A stretch of 6,883 nucleotides of DNA from Nocardia sp. (GCA_013361595.1 JABFXT010000488.1:1-6883), one strand, 5' to 3'; shown: positions 1 through 6,057, counted from the stretch's first letter. Notes: generated by a model not told the origin, from the sequence alone. A program made the numbers and translations.

Positions 1-891
1 GTTCATCTCGGTGGCGGTGATGGCCCGGTCGAACCAGCGATCGAGGACCGCGAGGTCCGTGCAGTTCCGGATACGCTCTCTGGACCGGTCGGGGACCGTG
101 ATACCGCGGGCCTCCAGCAGTCGCAGCGTTTTTTCGACAACTTCTTCGACCCGGCCTTCGACATGCCCTTCGGCGAGCCCTTGGGCGCGGCCTTCGGCGC
201 GCAGCCGCTGCGAGGTACGCGAACGGTAGAACGACAGGTCCACGCTCATCAGTTTGCTCCAGGTTCTCGCGGCTCGGGTCGCGCCGAGGCCGAGTTCGGT
301 GAGTTCGGCGAAGACGTGGAAATCTTCCTCGTCCTCCAGTTCGTGCAGGGCATCGGCGAGTGTTTTCAGTATGGCACCGATACGCGCGTCTTCGACGTGG
401 GTGACCGCCGACAGCACGGCCAGGGGAATATCGGCCGCCGCGACCTCTGGATCGGTGACCACCGGAACGTTGTCAGGGCCCAGGACGAGTGGGCGCACGA
501 TGATGCTCGACCATTGGGGCAGGCCGATCTTGATCGGTTCGCGTGCCCAGCCGGCGGTCGTGGTGTCGCGGCATACGACGAGTAGTACGACGGGTAACCG
601 GTACTTCTCGTGGAGGTGGGCCAGGTAGTAGGCCCAGGCGCCGGGTTTGTCGTCGTCCTTCTTGTTCTGGGCTTCGACCAGTAACAGGAAGGCGCCGTCG
701 TGGACGGTGGTGATTCGGAGGAGGGTGTCGACCTGGCGTTCGAGGGGGCGGATCTCGGTCAGGTCGTTGGTGAACACTGCCACTTCTTCGGGGTCGCCGA
801 AAGGTAGTCCGAGGGCGCGGAACGCTCTGGCGAAGATGCCGGGATCGTGTTGGAAGAGGCGGTGCATCACCTCGTGTGGGGAGCCGACCAT
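1..891 (-). CDS. Rpn/transposase-like PD-(D/E)XK nuclease-family protein, partial (C-terminus off the left edge)
   Basis: I translated this frame by hand: 297 codons stay open from an ATG at 891 to the window edge. The core looks like a PD-(D/E)XK nuclease fold. D55 lies in QVDTLLRI, and the VEAQ motif (E73, Q75) is followed by K77-K78. Then comes an aromatic/helical segment near 85-97 (WAYYLAHLHEKY) and a beta strand (VVLLVVC, 101-107). This resembles Rpn-type recombination-promoting nucleases and a common actinobacterial protein family beginning MVGSPHE. Residues 230-250 hold spaced Glu-Gly units (AEG, AEG, VEG), as in the tails of many Rpn-like proteins. The next in-frame upstream stop leaves no other good start. 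The Shine-Dalgarno match before this ATG is poor, so translation may be weak or from a near-leaderless mRNA. No partner gene is visible. DNA cleavage activity is inferred from the fold, not shown. Confidence 0.82.
   Translation of the reverse strand, partial: MVGSPHEVMHRLFQHDPGIFARAFRALGLPFGDPEEVAVFTNDLTEIRPLERQVDTLLRITTVHDGAFLLLVEAQNKKDDDKPGAWAYYLAHLHEKYRLPVVLLVVCRDTTTAGWAREPIKIGLPQWSSIIVRPLVLGPDNVPVVTDPEVAAADIPLAVLSAVTHVEDARIGAILKTLADALHELEDEEDFHVFAELTELGLGATRAARTWSKLMSVDLSFYRSRTSQRLRAEGRAQGLAEGHVEGRVEEVVEKTLRLLEARGITVPDRSRERIRNCTDLAVLDRWFDRAITATEMN
247..260 (-). other. Candidate intragenic ribosome binding site and start codon inside the nuclease gene
   Basis: GGAG at 260-257, then 7 nt, then an in-frame ATG at 249-247 (Met215 of the nuclease). 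This is a better Shine-Dalgarno arrangement than that of the main start at 891. Initiation here would yield a separate polypeptide made of the linker and Glu-Gly-repeat tail, at least 83 residues and continuing off the left edge. Enterobacterial Rpn genes are known to encode such internal C-terminal small proteins that restrain the full-length nuclease. Its use here is only inferred. Confidence 0.35.
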
Positions 892-922
892 GCGGCAGAA
901 GGTATCCGAGGTACCGCGGGTT

Positions 923-965
923 ACGTTAGAAAATATGTTCGATCATCGGCGTTTCCGCATGATCG
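923..965 (-). promoter_or_regulatory. Putative promoter patch and inverted repeat upstream of the nuclease gene
   Basis: An AT-rich patch (about 921-939) stands out in GC-rich surroundings. Read on the minus strand it gives two possible -10 elements, TATTTT (935-930) and TAACGT (928-923). Just upstream lies an inverted repeat, CGATCAT (940-946) and ATGATCG (959-965), with a 12-nt spacer; it covers where the -35 region and an operator would be. No convincing -35 hexamer is present. Confidence 0.35.
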
Positions 966-1007
966 GCGTGTTGTCGGCCGTCTGCGCTGGTGTCGGAGGG
1001 TTGCGTG

Positions 1008-1036
1008 TTCGCCGGTGCCGGTCGGGTACCGGCGAA
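1008..1036 (-). terminator. Hairpin after the thiolase stop codon
   Basis: A perfect 9-bp inverted repeat, TTCGCCGGT (1008-1016) and ACCGGCGAA (1028-1036), has an 11-nt loop. It begins 8 nt beyond the thiolase stop. An alternative shorter stem (GCCGGT at 1017-1022 with ACCGGC at 1028-1033) shares the right arm. No U-tract follows on the minus strand, which is common for actinobacterial terminators. Confidence 0.55.
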
Positions 1037-1044
1037 TACTCCGA

Positions 1045-2214
1045 TCAGAGCCGTTCGAGAACGGTGGCGTTGGCCAGGCCGCCCGCCTCGCACATGGTCT
1101 GGAGGCCGTAGCGGGCGCCGCGGTCGTGCATGGCGTGGACGAGGGTGGTCATCAGCCGGGCGCCGGAAGCGCCGAGCGGATGGCCGAGAGCGATCGCACC
1201 GCCGTTGACGTTCACTCGATCCGGGTCGGCGCCGGTGTCGTGTTCCCAGGCCGCGACCACGGAGGCGAACGCCTCGTTGATCTCGACCAGATCGATATCG
1301 GCGAGCGTCAATCCGGCCCGGGCCAGGACCTTGCGGGTGGCCGGGACGACCGCGGTGAGCATCAGCAGTGGATCGTCGCCGGCCACCGCGAAACTGTGGA
1401 GCCGGGCCAGTGGGCGCAGGCCCAGCTCGCGGGCCCGTTCGCTGGTGGTGATGAGCACCGCGGCGCTCCCGTCGCTGATCTGGCTCGCGGTCGCCGCGGT
1501 GATGTTCCAGCCGATCTCCGGGAAGCGTTCGGCCATGGCGGGGTCGTAGTAGGCGGGTTTCAGGGCGGACAGGGTGTCGAGGGTCGACCCGGTGCGGATA
1601 CCTTCGTCGGCATCCAGGCCCGCCAGTGGTGCGAGCTCCGCGGCGAACTGCCCGTTCTTCGTGGCCCGCGCGGCTTTCTCGTGACTGGCGAGGGCGAATT
1701 CGTCGAGCCGGGCCCGGGACAGCCCCCATTTCGCCGCGATGAGTTCGGCGCTGATGCCCTGGGGGACGAGGCCGTCGGGGTATCGCCGGGCGAAGCCCGC
1801 GCCCGAGATGTCGTCGGCACCCTGCGCGCTCGCGCCCATCGGTACCCGGCTCATGGATTCGACGCCGGTGGCCACTACCACGTCGTAGGCGCCGGCCAGC
1901 ACGCCCTGCGCGGCGAAGTGGACGGCCTGCTGACTGCTGCCGCATTGGCGGTCGACCGTGGTCGCCGGGACCGATTCGGGGAACCCGGCCGCGAGCGCCG
2001 CCCGCCGGGTGATGTTCACACCCTGTTCGCCGACCTGGCCGACGACTCCGCCGATCACATCGTCGATCAGGGCCGGGTCGATACCGGTACGGGTGACGAG
2101 GGCTTCGAGGCTGTGGGCCATGAGGTCCACAGGGTGGATGCCGTGGAGTGCGCCACTCGGTTTGCCGCGCCCGATGGGGGTCCGTACCGCATCGACGATG
2201 ACCGCGTCTCGCAT
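1045..2214 (-). CDS. Acetyl-CoA C-acyltransferase (type-I thiolase)
   Basis: A complete 389-residue thiolase, the usual length for the family. It would catalyse the reversible thiolytic cleavage or Claisen condensation of acyl-CoA and acetyl-CoA in the cytosol. The nucleophilic cysteine is C91 (VDRQCGSSQQA). NEAFA lies at 313-317, the catalytic histidine is H345 in GHPLGASG, and the second catalytic cysteine is C375 near the C-terminus (MCEAGGLANA). The N-terminal DAVRTPIG motif is also present. The ATG at 2214 is supported by GGAAGGA six bases upstream. The CEAGG...NAT C-terminus resembles degradative FadA-like thiolases more than biosynthetic PhaA, which usually has CIGGG. No dehydrogenase or acyl-CoA ligase is adjacent, so its substrate cannot be told. 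It is divergent from an HxlR regulator, the likely controller of its transcription. Confidence 0.95.
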   Translation of the reverse strand: MRDAVIVDAVRTPIGRGKPSGALHGIHPVDLMAHSLEALVTRTGIDPALIDDVIGGVVGQVGEQGVNITRRAALAAGFPESVPATTVDRQCGSSQQAVHFAAQGVLAGAYDVVVATGVESMSRVPMGASAQGADDISGAGFARRYPDGLVPQGISAELIAAKWGLSRARLDEFALASHEKAARATKNGQFAAELAPLAGLDADEGIRTGSTLDTLSALKPAYYDPAMAERFPEIGWNITAATASQISDGSAAVLITTSERARELGLRPLARLHSFAVAGDDPLLMLTAVVPATRKVLARAGLTLADIDLVEINEAFASVVAAWEHDTGADPDRVNVNGGAIALGHPLGASGARLMTTLVHAMHDRGARYGLQTMCEAGGLANATVLERL

Positions 2215-2220
2215 GGTGAT

Positions 2221-2227
2221 TCCTTCC
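2221..2227 (-). promoter_or_regulatory. Ribosome binding site of the thiolase gene
   Basis: GGAAGGA on the minus strand, six bases before the ATG at 2214. It is a strong match that fixes the thiolase start. Confidence 0.75.
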
Positions 2228-2244
2228 GTCGCCGGGGGCGAACC

Positions 2245-2286
2245 CTGGCTAAAGTTTTATATAGCCAGACTAGGTGCTGGCATTAG
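2245..2286. promoter_or_regulatory. Divergent promoter and candidate HxlR operator
   Basis: A perfect inverted repeat, CTGGCTA (2245-2251) and TAGCCAG (2262-2268), encloses a 10-bp AT-rich core. The core provides a minus-strand -10 (TATATA, 2263-2258, or TATAAA, 2261-2256) for the thiolase gene, giving a leader of roughly 35-40 nt. A third half-site, CTGGC, lies at 2277-2281, 32 bp from the first and in the same orientation. This is the only AT-rich stretch in the divergent region. A dimeric regulator bound here would cover the thiolase promoter. That the regulator is the adjacent HxlR protein is an inference from position. Confidence 0.6.
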
Positions 2287-2318
2287 TGCAGGCAAGTCAG
2301 CGTCGATATGATGGGCGG

Positions 2319-2849
2319 ATGGCAGCGGTGATGGAAGGCCCCTTGGCCGATCTCGACTCGTGGAAACCCGATCACTGTTCGATCGCGATGGCGCTCGAGG
2401 TGGTCGGGACCCGGTCGGCGATCCTGATCCTGCGAGAGGCGTACTACGGCACGACCCGGTTCGACGGTTTCGCGTCCCGGGTGGGGATCACCGACGCTGC
2501 CGTCGCCGGACAGTTGCGCAAACTCACGCAGGCCGGGTTGTTCACCAGGCAGCCGTATCGGGAAGAGGGGAAACGCACCCGCCACGAATACGTGCTCACC
2601 CCGAAGGGGCGCGATCTGCTACCTGTGGTGCTCGCGCTCATGCAATGGGGCAACACTCACCTGCAACCCGGCCCGCCGCCGCTGGACCTGGTCGAAGCGG
2701 CCACCGGCGATCCGGTCCGGGTGCAGGTGCGCAGCGCTTCCGGCCGCGAGATCGGGGTGGACGATCTCGGGGTCCGGCTCAACGAGCAGTGGCGGGCCGA
2801 CCGGCGGCGGCGAACATCCGGTGCGGCACGACCGGCCGGGCGGCCGTAA
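2319..2849 (+). CDS. HxlR-family winged-helix transcriptional regulator
   Basis: The 176-residue product carries an HxlR winged helix from about C20 to W110. It opens with CSIAMALEVVGTRSAILILREA and goes on to TRFDGF, VGITDAAVAGQLRKL (recognition region), LFTRQPY and YVLTPKGRDLLPVV...MQW. The family binds DNA as dimers and often represses a neighbouring, divergent gene, here the thiolase. C20 is the only cysteine and sits where HxlR members that sense electrophiles or oxidants (HypR/YodB type) keep their reactive cysteine. Redox sensing is therefore possible but unproven. After W110 there is a roughly 65-residue extension ending in an Arg-rich tail, longer than in minimal family members. The start is uncertain: ATG at 2319 is chosen, with ATG at 2331 and GTG at 2274 also in frame. 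None has a strong Shine-Dalgarno, and 2274 would put the start inside the operator region. Confidence 0.9.
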   Translation: MAAVMEGPLADLDSWKPDHCSIAMALEVVGTRSAILILREAYYGTTRFDGFASRVGITDAAVAGQLRKLTQAGLFTRQPYREEGKRTRHEYVLTPKGRDLLPVVLALMQWGNTHLQPGPPPLDLVEAATGDPVRVQVRSASGREIGVDDLGVRLNEQWRADRRRRTSGAARPAGRP

Positions 2850-2850
2850 G

Positions 2851-2909
2851 CGACCGCGGCTTCACGCGCGGTCGTCGGTGATACACGCCCCGCCGGTACA
2901 GGACCGGCG
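2851..2909. terminator. Two adjacent hairpins between convergent genes
   Basis: The first is CGACCGCG (2851-2858) with CGCGGTCG (2867-2874), an 8-bp stem and 8-nt loop that starts one base after the HxlR stop. The second is CGCCGGT (2891-2897) with ACCGGCG (2903-2909), a 7-bp stem and 5-nt loop, 12 bp beyond the stop of the ABC ATPase gene. Together they look like terminators for the two converging transcripts. There are no T-tracts. Confidence 0.55.
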
Positions 2910-2921
2910 CGGCGGTGGGCC

Positions 2922-3995
2922 TCAGCTCAGGCGGCGGCCGTCGTCGGGCGCGAAGAAATAGACATGCTCGGGGTCCGTGGCCAGCCGTACCCGGCTGCCC
3001 TTCGCGGGCGGCTTGCGCCAATCGGTGCGCGCCACGATCGTATCCGCGCCCTGGGTGTCCTCGGTGGGGCGGCCGTAGATGAAAGCGTCGGAACCCAGTT
3101 CCTCCACCACATCCACCTCGATCTCGATACCCGAATCGCCGGTGTCCAGGTGCTCGGGGCGGATACCGACGGTCACCGAAGTGCCCGCGGCGTCGGCCAC
3201 CGACCGGGGCAGGGGCAGCGCGAATCCACCGATCCGCACGGCGCCGTCGATGATCGGCAGCGTGAACAGGTTCATGGCGGGCGAGCCCATGAACCCGGCG
3301 ACGAACACATTCGCCGGATCGCGGTAGAGGTCACGCGGGGCGGCGCACTGCTGGAGCAGACCGTCGCGCATCACCGCGACCCGGTCGCCCATGGTCATGG
3401 CCTCCACCTGGTCGTGGGTGACATACACCGTCGTCGTCGCCAACCGGCGCTGCAACTGCGCGATCTGCGTGCGGGTCTGCACCCGCAGTTTGGCGTCCAG
3501 GTTGGACAGCGGTTCGTCCATCAGGAACACCTGCGGGTCGCGCACGATGGCCCGGCCCATCGCCACCCGCTGGCGCTGACCACCGGAGAGTGCCTTGGGC
3601 AGACGATCCAGCAGCGGTTCGAGATCGAGCAGTCGGGCCGCCTCGCGCACCCGGCGCTGGGACTCGTCCTTGCCCACCTTGGCCAGTTTGAGCGCGAAAC
3701 CCATGTTCTCGGCGACGGTCATATGCGGGTAGAGCGCATAGTTCTGGAAAACCATCGCGATATCGCGGTTCTTGGGATCGGAGTGCGTGACATCGCGGTC
3801 ACCGATCAGAATGCGACCGTCCGATACTTCCTCGAGTCCGGCGAGCATCCGCAGCGAAGTGGATTTCCCGCAGCCCGAGGGTCCCACCAGCACCAGGAAC
3901 TCACCGTCGTCGATTTCGAGCTGCAACTGGTCGACTGCGGGCGTCTTGGCTCCCGGGTACTGCCGGGTGGCGTGATCGAAGGTCACCGTGGCCAC
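2922..3995 (-). CDS. ugpC: ABC transporter ATP-binding protein, MalK/UgpC/SugC type
   Basis: ATPase subunit of a carbohydrate-uptake ABC importer; it would dock on the cytoplasmic side of a permease pair and power uptake. With the GTG start at 3995 it has 357 residues, normal for the family. Visible motifs are Walker A GPSGCGKS (38-45), Q-loop Q84 in VFQNYALYPHMTV, signature LSGGQ (136-140), Walker B VFLMDEP (156-162), D-loop SNLD and switch histidine H194 (VTHD). A C-terminal TOBE-type regulatory region (about 230-357) includes VGIRPEH. The GTG gives the usual MATVTF N-terminus and has GGGAAG 10 nt upstream. An ATG at 4028 would add 11 residues. The sequence most resembles UgpC-like actinobacterial ATPases, but the glycerophosphate substrate is not established. 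No permease or binding protein is adjacent, so it may serve transporters encoded elsewhere, as MsmK/MsmX do. Confidence 0.93.
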   Translation of the reverse strand: MATVTFDHATRQYPGAKTPAVDQLQLEIDDGEFLVLVGPSGCGKSTSLRMLAGLEEVSDGRILIGDRDVTHSDPKNRDIAMVFQNYALYPHMTVAENMGFALKLAKVGKDESQRRVREAARLLDLEPLLDRLPKALSGGQRQRVAMGRAIVRDPQVFLMDEPLSNLDAKLRVQTRTQIAQLQRRLATTTVYVTHDQVEAMTMGDRVAVMRDGLLQQCAAPRDLYRDPANVFVAGFMGSPAMNLFTLPIIDGAVRIGGFALPLPRSVADAAGTSVTVGIRPEHLDTGDSGIEIEVDVVEELGSDAFIYGRPTEDTQGADTIVARTDWRKPPAKGSRVRLATDPEHVYFFAPDDGRRLS

Positions 3996-4418
3996 GGCTT
4001 GTTCACTTCCCTTCACCGGTTGGAACACGCGAAGTGGAGCGAATTCGCAACATGTGCGTGGTCATGGCGTCAGAGGCTACCGCTGGTGTTCTCGGGCTCC
4101 GCATGGTCTGTACGTTTTCGGTGCGTATCGTGCCAGCGAACGCATCCACTGTCCACCCCCGTCGGCACCCTGCGCGGCCCCGCGACCCGGCAGGTGCGGG
4201 TCGCGCAGATCGTGGGCGACTCCCGAGGACCCACGCCACGAGACACCCGGCCGCAACGGCACAGTCGACGGTCCTGTCCAGGGACGGTTCGCTTCGTCCG
4301 CCGGCGGGAATTCGGGCGCCGGGATACGCGTGCTTGACTGTGCCGCCGCGGCACAGTTCAGGCTGGTATCGAGGCCGGCGCGTGCGCGGTGGCGGAAACC
4401 GGAGCGGAGGAGTCGGTC
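3996..4418. other. Long divergent intergenic region without a convincing gene
   Basis: About 420 bp separate the ABC ATPase and MerR starts. Short open frames exist on both strands, but their translations are Arg/Pro/Gly-rich with no recognisable motif and no good ribosome binding site, so I treat them as chance. The right end holds the MerR promoter dyad. A matching half-site, CGGCACAGT, sits at 4257-4265. On the minus strand TAGCCT (4079-4074) is a possible -10 for the ATPase gene, but there is no -35 to support it. Confidence 0.6.
4334..4369 (+). promoter_or_regulatory. MerR-type promoter with a 9-bp dyad
   Basis: TTGACT (4334-4339) is a good -35. The perfect inverted repeat ACTGTGCCG (4337-4345) and CGGCACAGT (4349-4357) follows with a 3-nt centre. 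A weak -10 candidate, CAGGCT (4359-4364), gives a 19-bp spacer, the over-long spacing typical of MerR-activated promoters; TGGTAT (4364-4369) is an alternative. A dyad between -35 and -10 is the hallmark of MerR-family operators, so autoregulation by the downstream gene is likely. Confidence 0.6.
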
Positions 4419-4421
4419 ATG
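4405..4421 (+). promoter_or_regulatory. Ribosome binding site and start of the MerR gene
   Basis: A GGAGG-type Shine-Dalgarno lies about eight bases before the ATG at 4419-4421. It favours this start over an in-frame GTG at 4389, which would add ten residues not typical of the family. Confidence 0.7.
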
Positions 4422-5144
4422 ACGTGGAGTACCCGACAGCTCGCGGAACTCGCGGGCACCAGCGTGCGCGCGGTCCGCCACTATCACGATATCGGCCTGC
4501 TCGACGAGCCCGAACGGGCCTCCAACGGCTACAAGCGATACGGGGTCGCGCACCTGCTGCGCGTCCTGCGGATCAAACGGCTCGCCGATCTCGGGATACC
4601 GCTCTCGCAGATCGCCGAGATGGGTGACGGGGAGGATTTCCCCCGCGACGCGTTGCAGACGCTGGACGCCGAATTATCGGCGACCATCGACCGGCTCCAG
4701 CGGATCCGCGTGGAACTCGCCTTGATCCTGCGCCAGGGTGTCTCCACCGATCTCCCACCCGATATGGGGCCGGCCACCGCCGTTCTCACCGATGCCGACC
4801 GCGACTTCACCGTCATCCTCGCCCGGGTACTGGGACCCTCGGGATCGGAAGCGTTGCGGGGTCTGCTGCACGAACAGCGCACCTCGCCCGCGATGTCGGA
4901 ATTCGACGATCTGGCCGCCACGGCCGACGAATCCACCCGCGCCGACCTGGCCGAGCGATTGGCACCGTACGTGGGCGAGATAACCGCCGAATACCCCCAG
5001 CTCGTTGCTCCCGCCACCGATTCACCGGTGGGTGCGCGACGTGCGGCGGAGACGGTCGGCAAAGCACTGCGCGACCTCTACAACCCCGCCCAACTCGATG
5101 CGCTGGTCCGGATCAATCGGTTGCTCGTGGCAGCGGACGAATAG
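4419..5144 (+). CDS. MerR-family transcriptional regulator
   Basis: The 241-residue protein has an N-terminal MerR winged helix: STRQLAELAGTSVRAVRHYHDIGLL (4-28), then the wing with SNGYKRYG (35-42), then LLRVLRIKRLADLGIPLSQIAEM (46-68). A predicted dimerisation helix spans about 75-108 (LDAELSATIDRLQRIRVEL). The remaining roughly 130 residues form a mostly helical effector region I do not recognise. The protein contains no cysteine, which argues against metal sensing (MerR, CueR, ZntR) and against an iron-sulphur cluster (SoxR). A drug-like or other small organic ligand is more plausible. Its promoter carries a dyad suited to autoregulation. The gene is divergent from the ABC ATPase gene, 423 bp away, so co-regulation is possible but weakly supported. 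It converges on the XRE gene. Confidence 0.92.
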   Translation: MTWSTRQLAELAGTSVRAVRHYHDIGLLDEPERASNGYKRYGVAHLLRVLRIKRLADLGIPLSQIAEMGDGEDFPRDALQTLDAELSATIDRLQRIRVELALILRQGVSTDLPPDMGPATAVLTDADRDFTVILARVLGPSGSEALRGLLHEQRTSPAMSEFDDLAATADESTRADLAERLAPYVGEITAEYPQLVAPATDSPVGARRAAETVGKALRDLYNPAQLDALVRINRLLVAADE

Positions 5145-5146
5145 CG

Positions 5147-5173
5147 GCCGGTCCGGAACCGGCGATCCGGACC
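5147..5173. terminator. Hairpin between convergent MerR and XRE genes
   Basis: Two mutually exclusive stems overlap: GCCGGT (5147-5152) with ACCGGC (5158-5163), and GGTCCGG (5150-5156) with CCGGACC (5167-5173). The structure begins 3 bases after the MerR stop and lies 17 bases beyond the XRE stop, so it can serve both transcripts. No T-tract is seen. Confidence 0.5.
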
Positions 5174-5189
5174 TGATCGCACCGGTGCT

Positions 5190-6044
5190 TCAACGGTGGC
5201 TGCGGTGGGCAGTCTCCGGGCCGACCACGCGCAGGAGTTCGAGCGCCGCGACACTCGCGGAACCGGGCGGCGGTGTGAAGAGGCGGACGCGCTGATCCGC
5301 GGCCTGGGTCTGCAGCATCTCGAAGTCGAATTCGACGGCCCCCACCGCGGGGTGCAACACCCGGAACCGGCTGTTGTGCCGGACGGCGACCTCGTGCCGC
5401 TGCCACAGTGTGGCGAATTCCGGGCCGGTCGCGTCGAGCCGTTCGATCAGGGCACGAGAGGCCCGATCGTAGCCCCGCCGGGTGGCGGCGGCCCGCAGGT
5501 CCGCGACGTGCGCGCGGCCATGACTGTCGTGCTCCTCGGCCGGATACGCCGCGCGGACGCCGGGATCGGTGAACCACCGCCACACGATATTGCGGTCCGG
5601 TTCCTCGATCGTGCACACACATCCGAAGAGGGCCTCGGCCAAGTCGTTCTGCGCGAGCAGATCGCCCAGGTCGGTGACCAGCTGAGCCGGCGTGTCACCC
5701 AGCCGGTCGAGGAGATAGCGCAGGGCGGGCCGGACAGCGTCTCCGGCGCGGGCCCGCTCGGGCGGGTGGTGGCCCGCCAGCAGATGGAGATGCTGCGTTT
5801 CGTCCTCGGTCAACCGCAATGCGCGGGCCAGTGCGACCACGAGCTGCACCGACGGCTGGGAACTGCGCGCCTGTTCGAGCCGCATCACATAGTCGGCCGA
5901 TACGCCGGCCAGCTGGGCCACCTCCTCACGGCGCAGCCCGGGCGTCCGCCGCCGTGGCCCGGTGACCAGTCCGGCTTCCTGCGGCCGGAGCCGTTCCCGG
6001 GAGCGCCGTAGGAAATCCGCCAGCCCGGCGCGGTCCATCTTCAT
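5190..6044 (-). CDS. XRE-family regulator with MmyB-like ligand-binding domain
   Basis: The 284-residue protein starts MKMDRAGLADFLRRSRERL. The helix-turn-helix lies at about 34-75, with TPGLRREEVAQLAGVSADYVMRLEQAR as the typical core. The MmyB-like C-terminal domain (about 105-275) shows ALRYLLDRL, LLAQNDLAEALFG, the W...HEVAVR segment and HPAVGAVEFDFEML. Members of this family are known regulators, and the MmyB domain is thought to bind a small, possibly fatty-acid-like ligand. Three in-frame ATGs lie close together, at 6053, 6044 and 6038. I chose 6044 because GGAAG sits nine bases upstream. Family members often begin MDRA, which would fit 6038. The open frame continues upstream past 6053, but that part overlaps the divergent hydrolase gene and has no family similarity. 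It probably regulates the hydrolase and itself. Confidence 0.92.
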   Translation of the reverse strand: MKMDRAGLADFLRRSRERLRPQEAGLVTGPRRRTPGLRREEVAQLAGVSADYVMRLEQARSSQPSVQLVVALARALRLTEDETQHLHLLAGHHPPERARAGDAVRPALRYLLDRLGDTPAQLVTDLGDLLAQNDLAEALFGCVCTIEEPDRNIVWRWFTDPGVRAAYPAEEHDSHGRAHVADLRAAATRRGYDRASRALIERLDATGPEFATLWQRHEVAVRHNSRFRVLHPAVGAVEFDFEMLQTQAADQRVRLFTPPPGSASVAALELLRVVGPETAHRSHR

Positions 6045-6057
6045 ATGGTCCATCTTC
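6032..6057. repeat. 15-bp-period tandem duplication over the XRE start codons
   Basis: GGTCCATCTTC occurs at 6032-6042 and again at 6047-6057. The duplication encodes KMD twice (KMDHMKMD) and creates the ladder of alternative ATG starts of the XRE gene, each copy carrying a GAAG just before ATGGACC on the minus strand. Confidence 0.7.

Noticed and set aside
163..628. Plus-strand open frames of 140 and 124 codons at the left end
   Set aside because: Antisense to the nuclease gene, whose minus-strand translation has clear PD-(D/E)XK features; low-complexity Ser/Arg composition in the shadows.
847..2286. Long plus-strand open frame of 479 codons antisense to the thiolase
   Set aside because: It is a GC-rich shadow: the opposite strand encodes a thiolase with all catalytic motifs, and this translation has no recognisable domain.
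2964..4337. Long plus-strand open frame of 457 codons antisense to the ABC ATPase
   Set aside because: The opposite strand has every ABC ATPase motif; this frame is His/Arg/Gly-rich with no family signature or ribosome binding site.
4003..4354. Small minus-strand open frames of 78 and 94 codons upstream of the ABC ATPase
   Set aside because: Arg/Pro-rich translations without motif or Shine-Dalgarno, overlapping one another in different frames.
5196..6011. Plus-strand open frame of 271 codons antisense to the XRE gene
   Set aside because: No recognisable domain, while the minus strand encodes a full XRE/MmyB protein.
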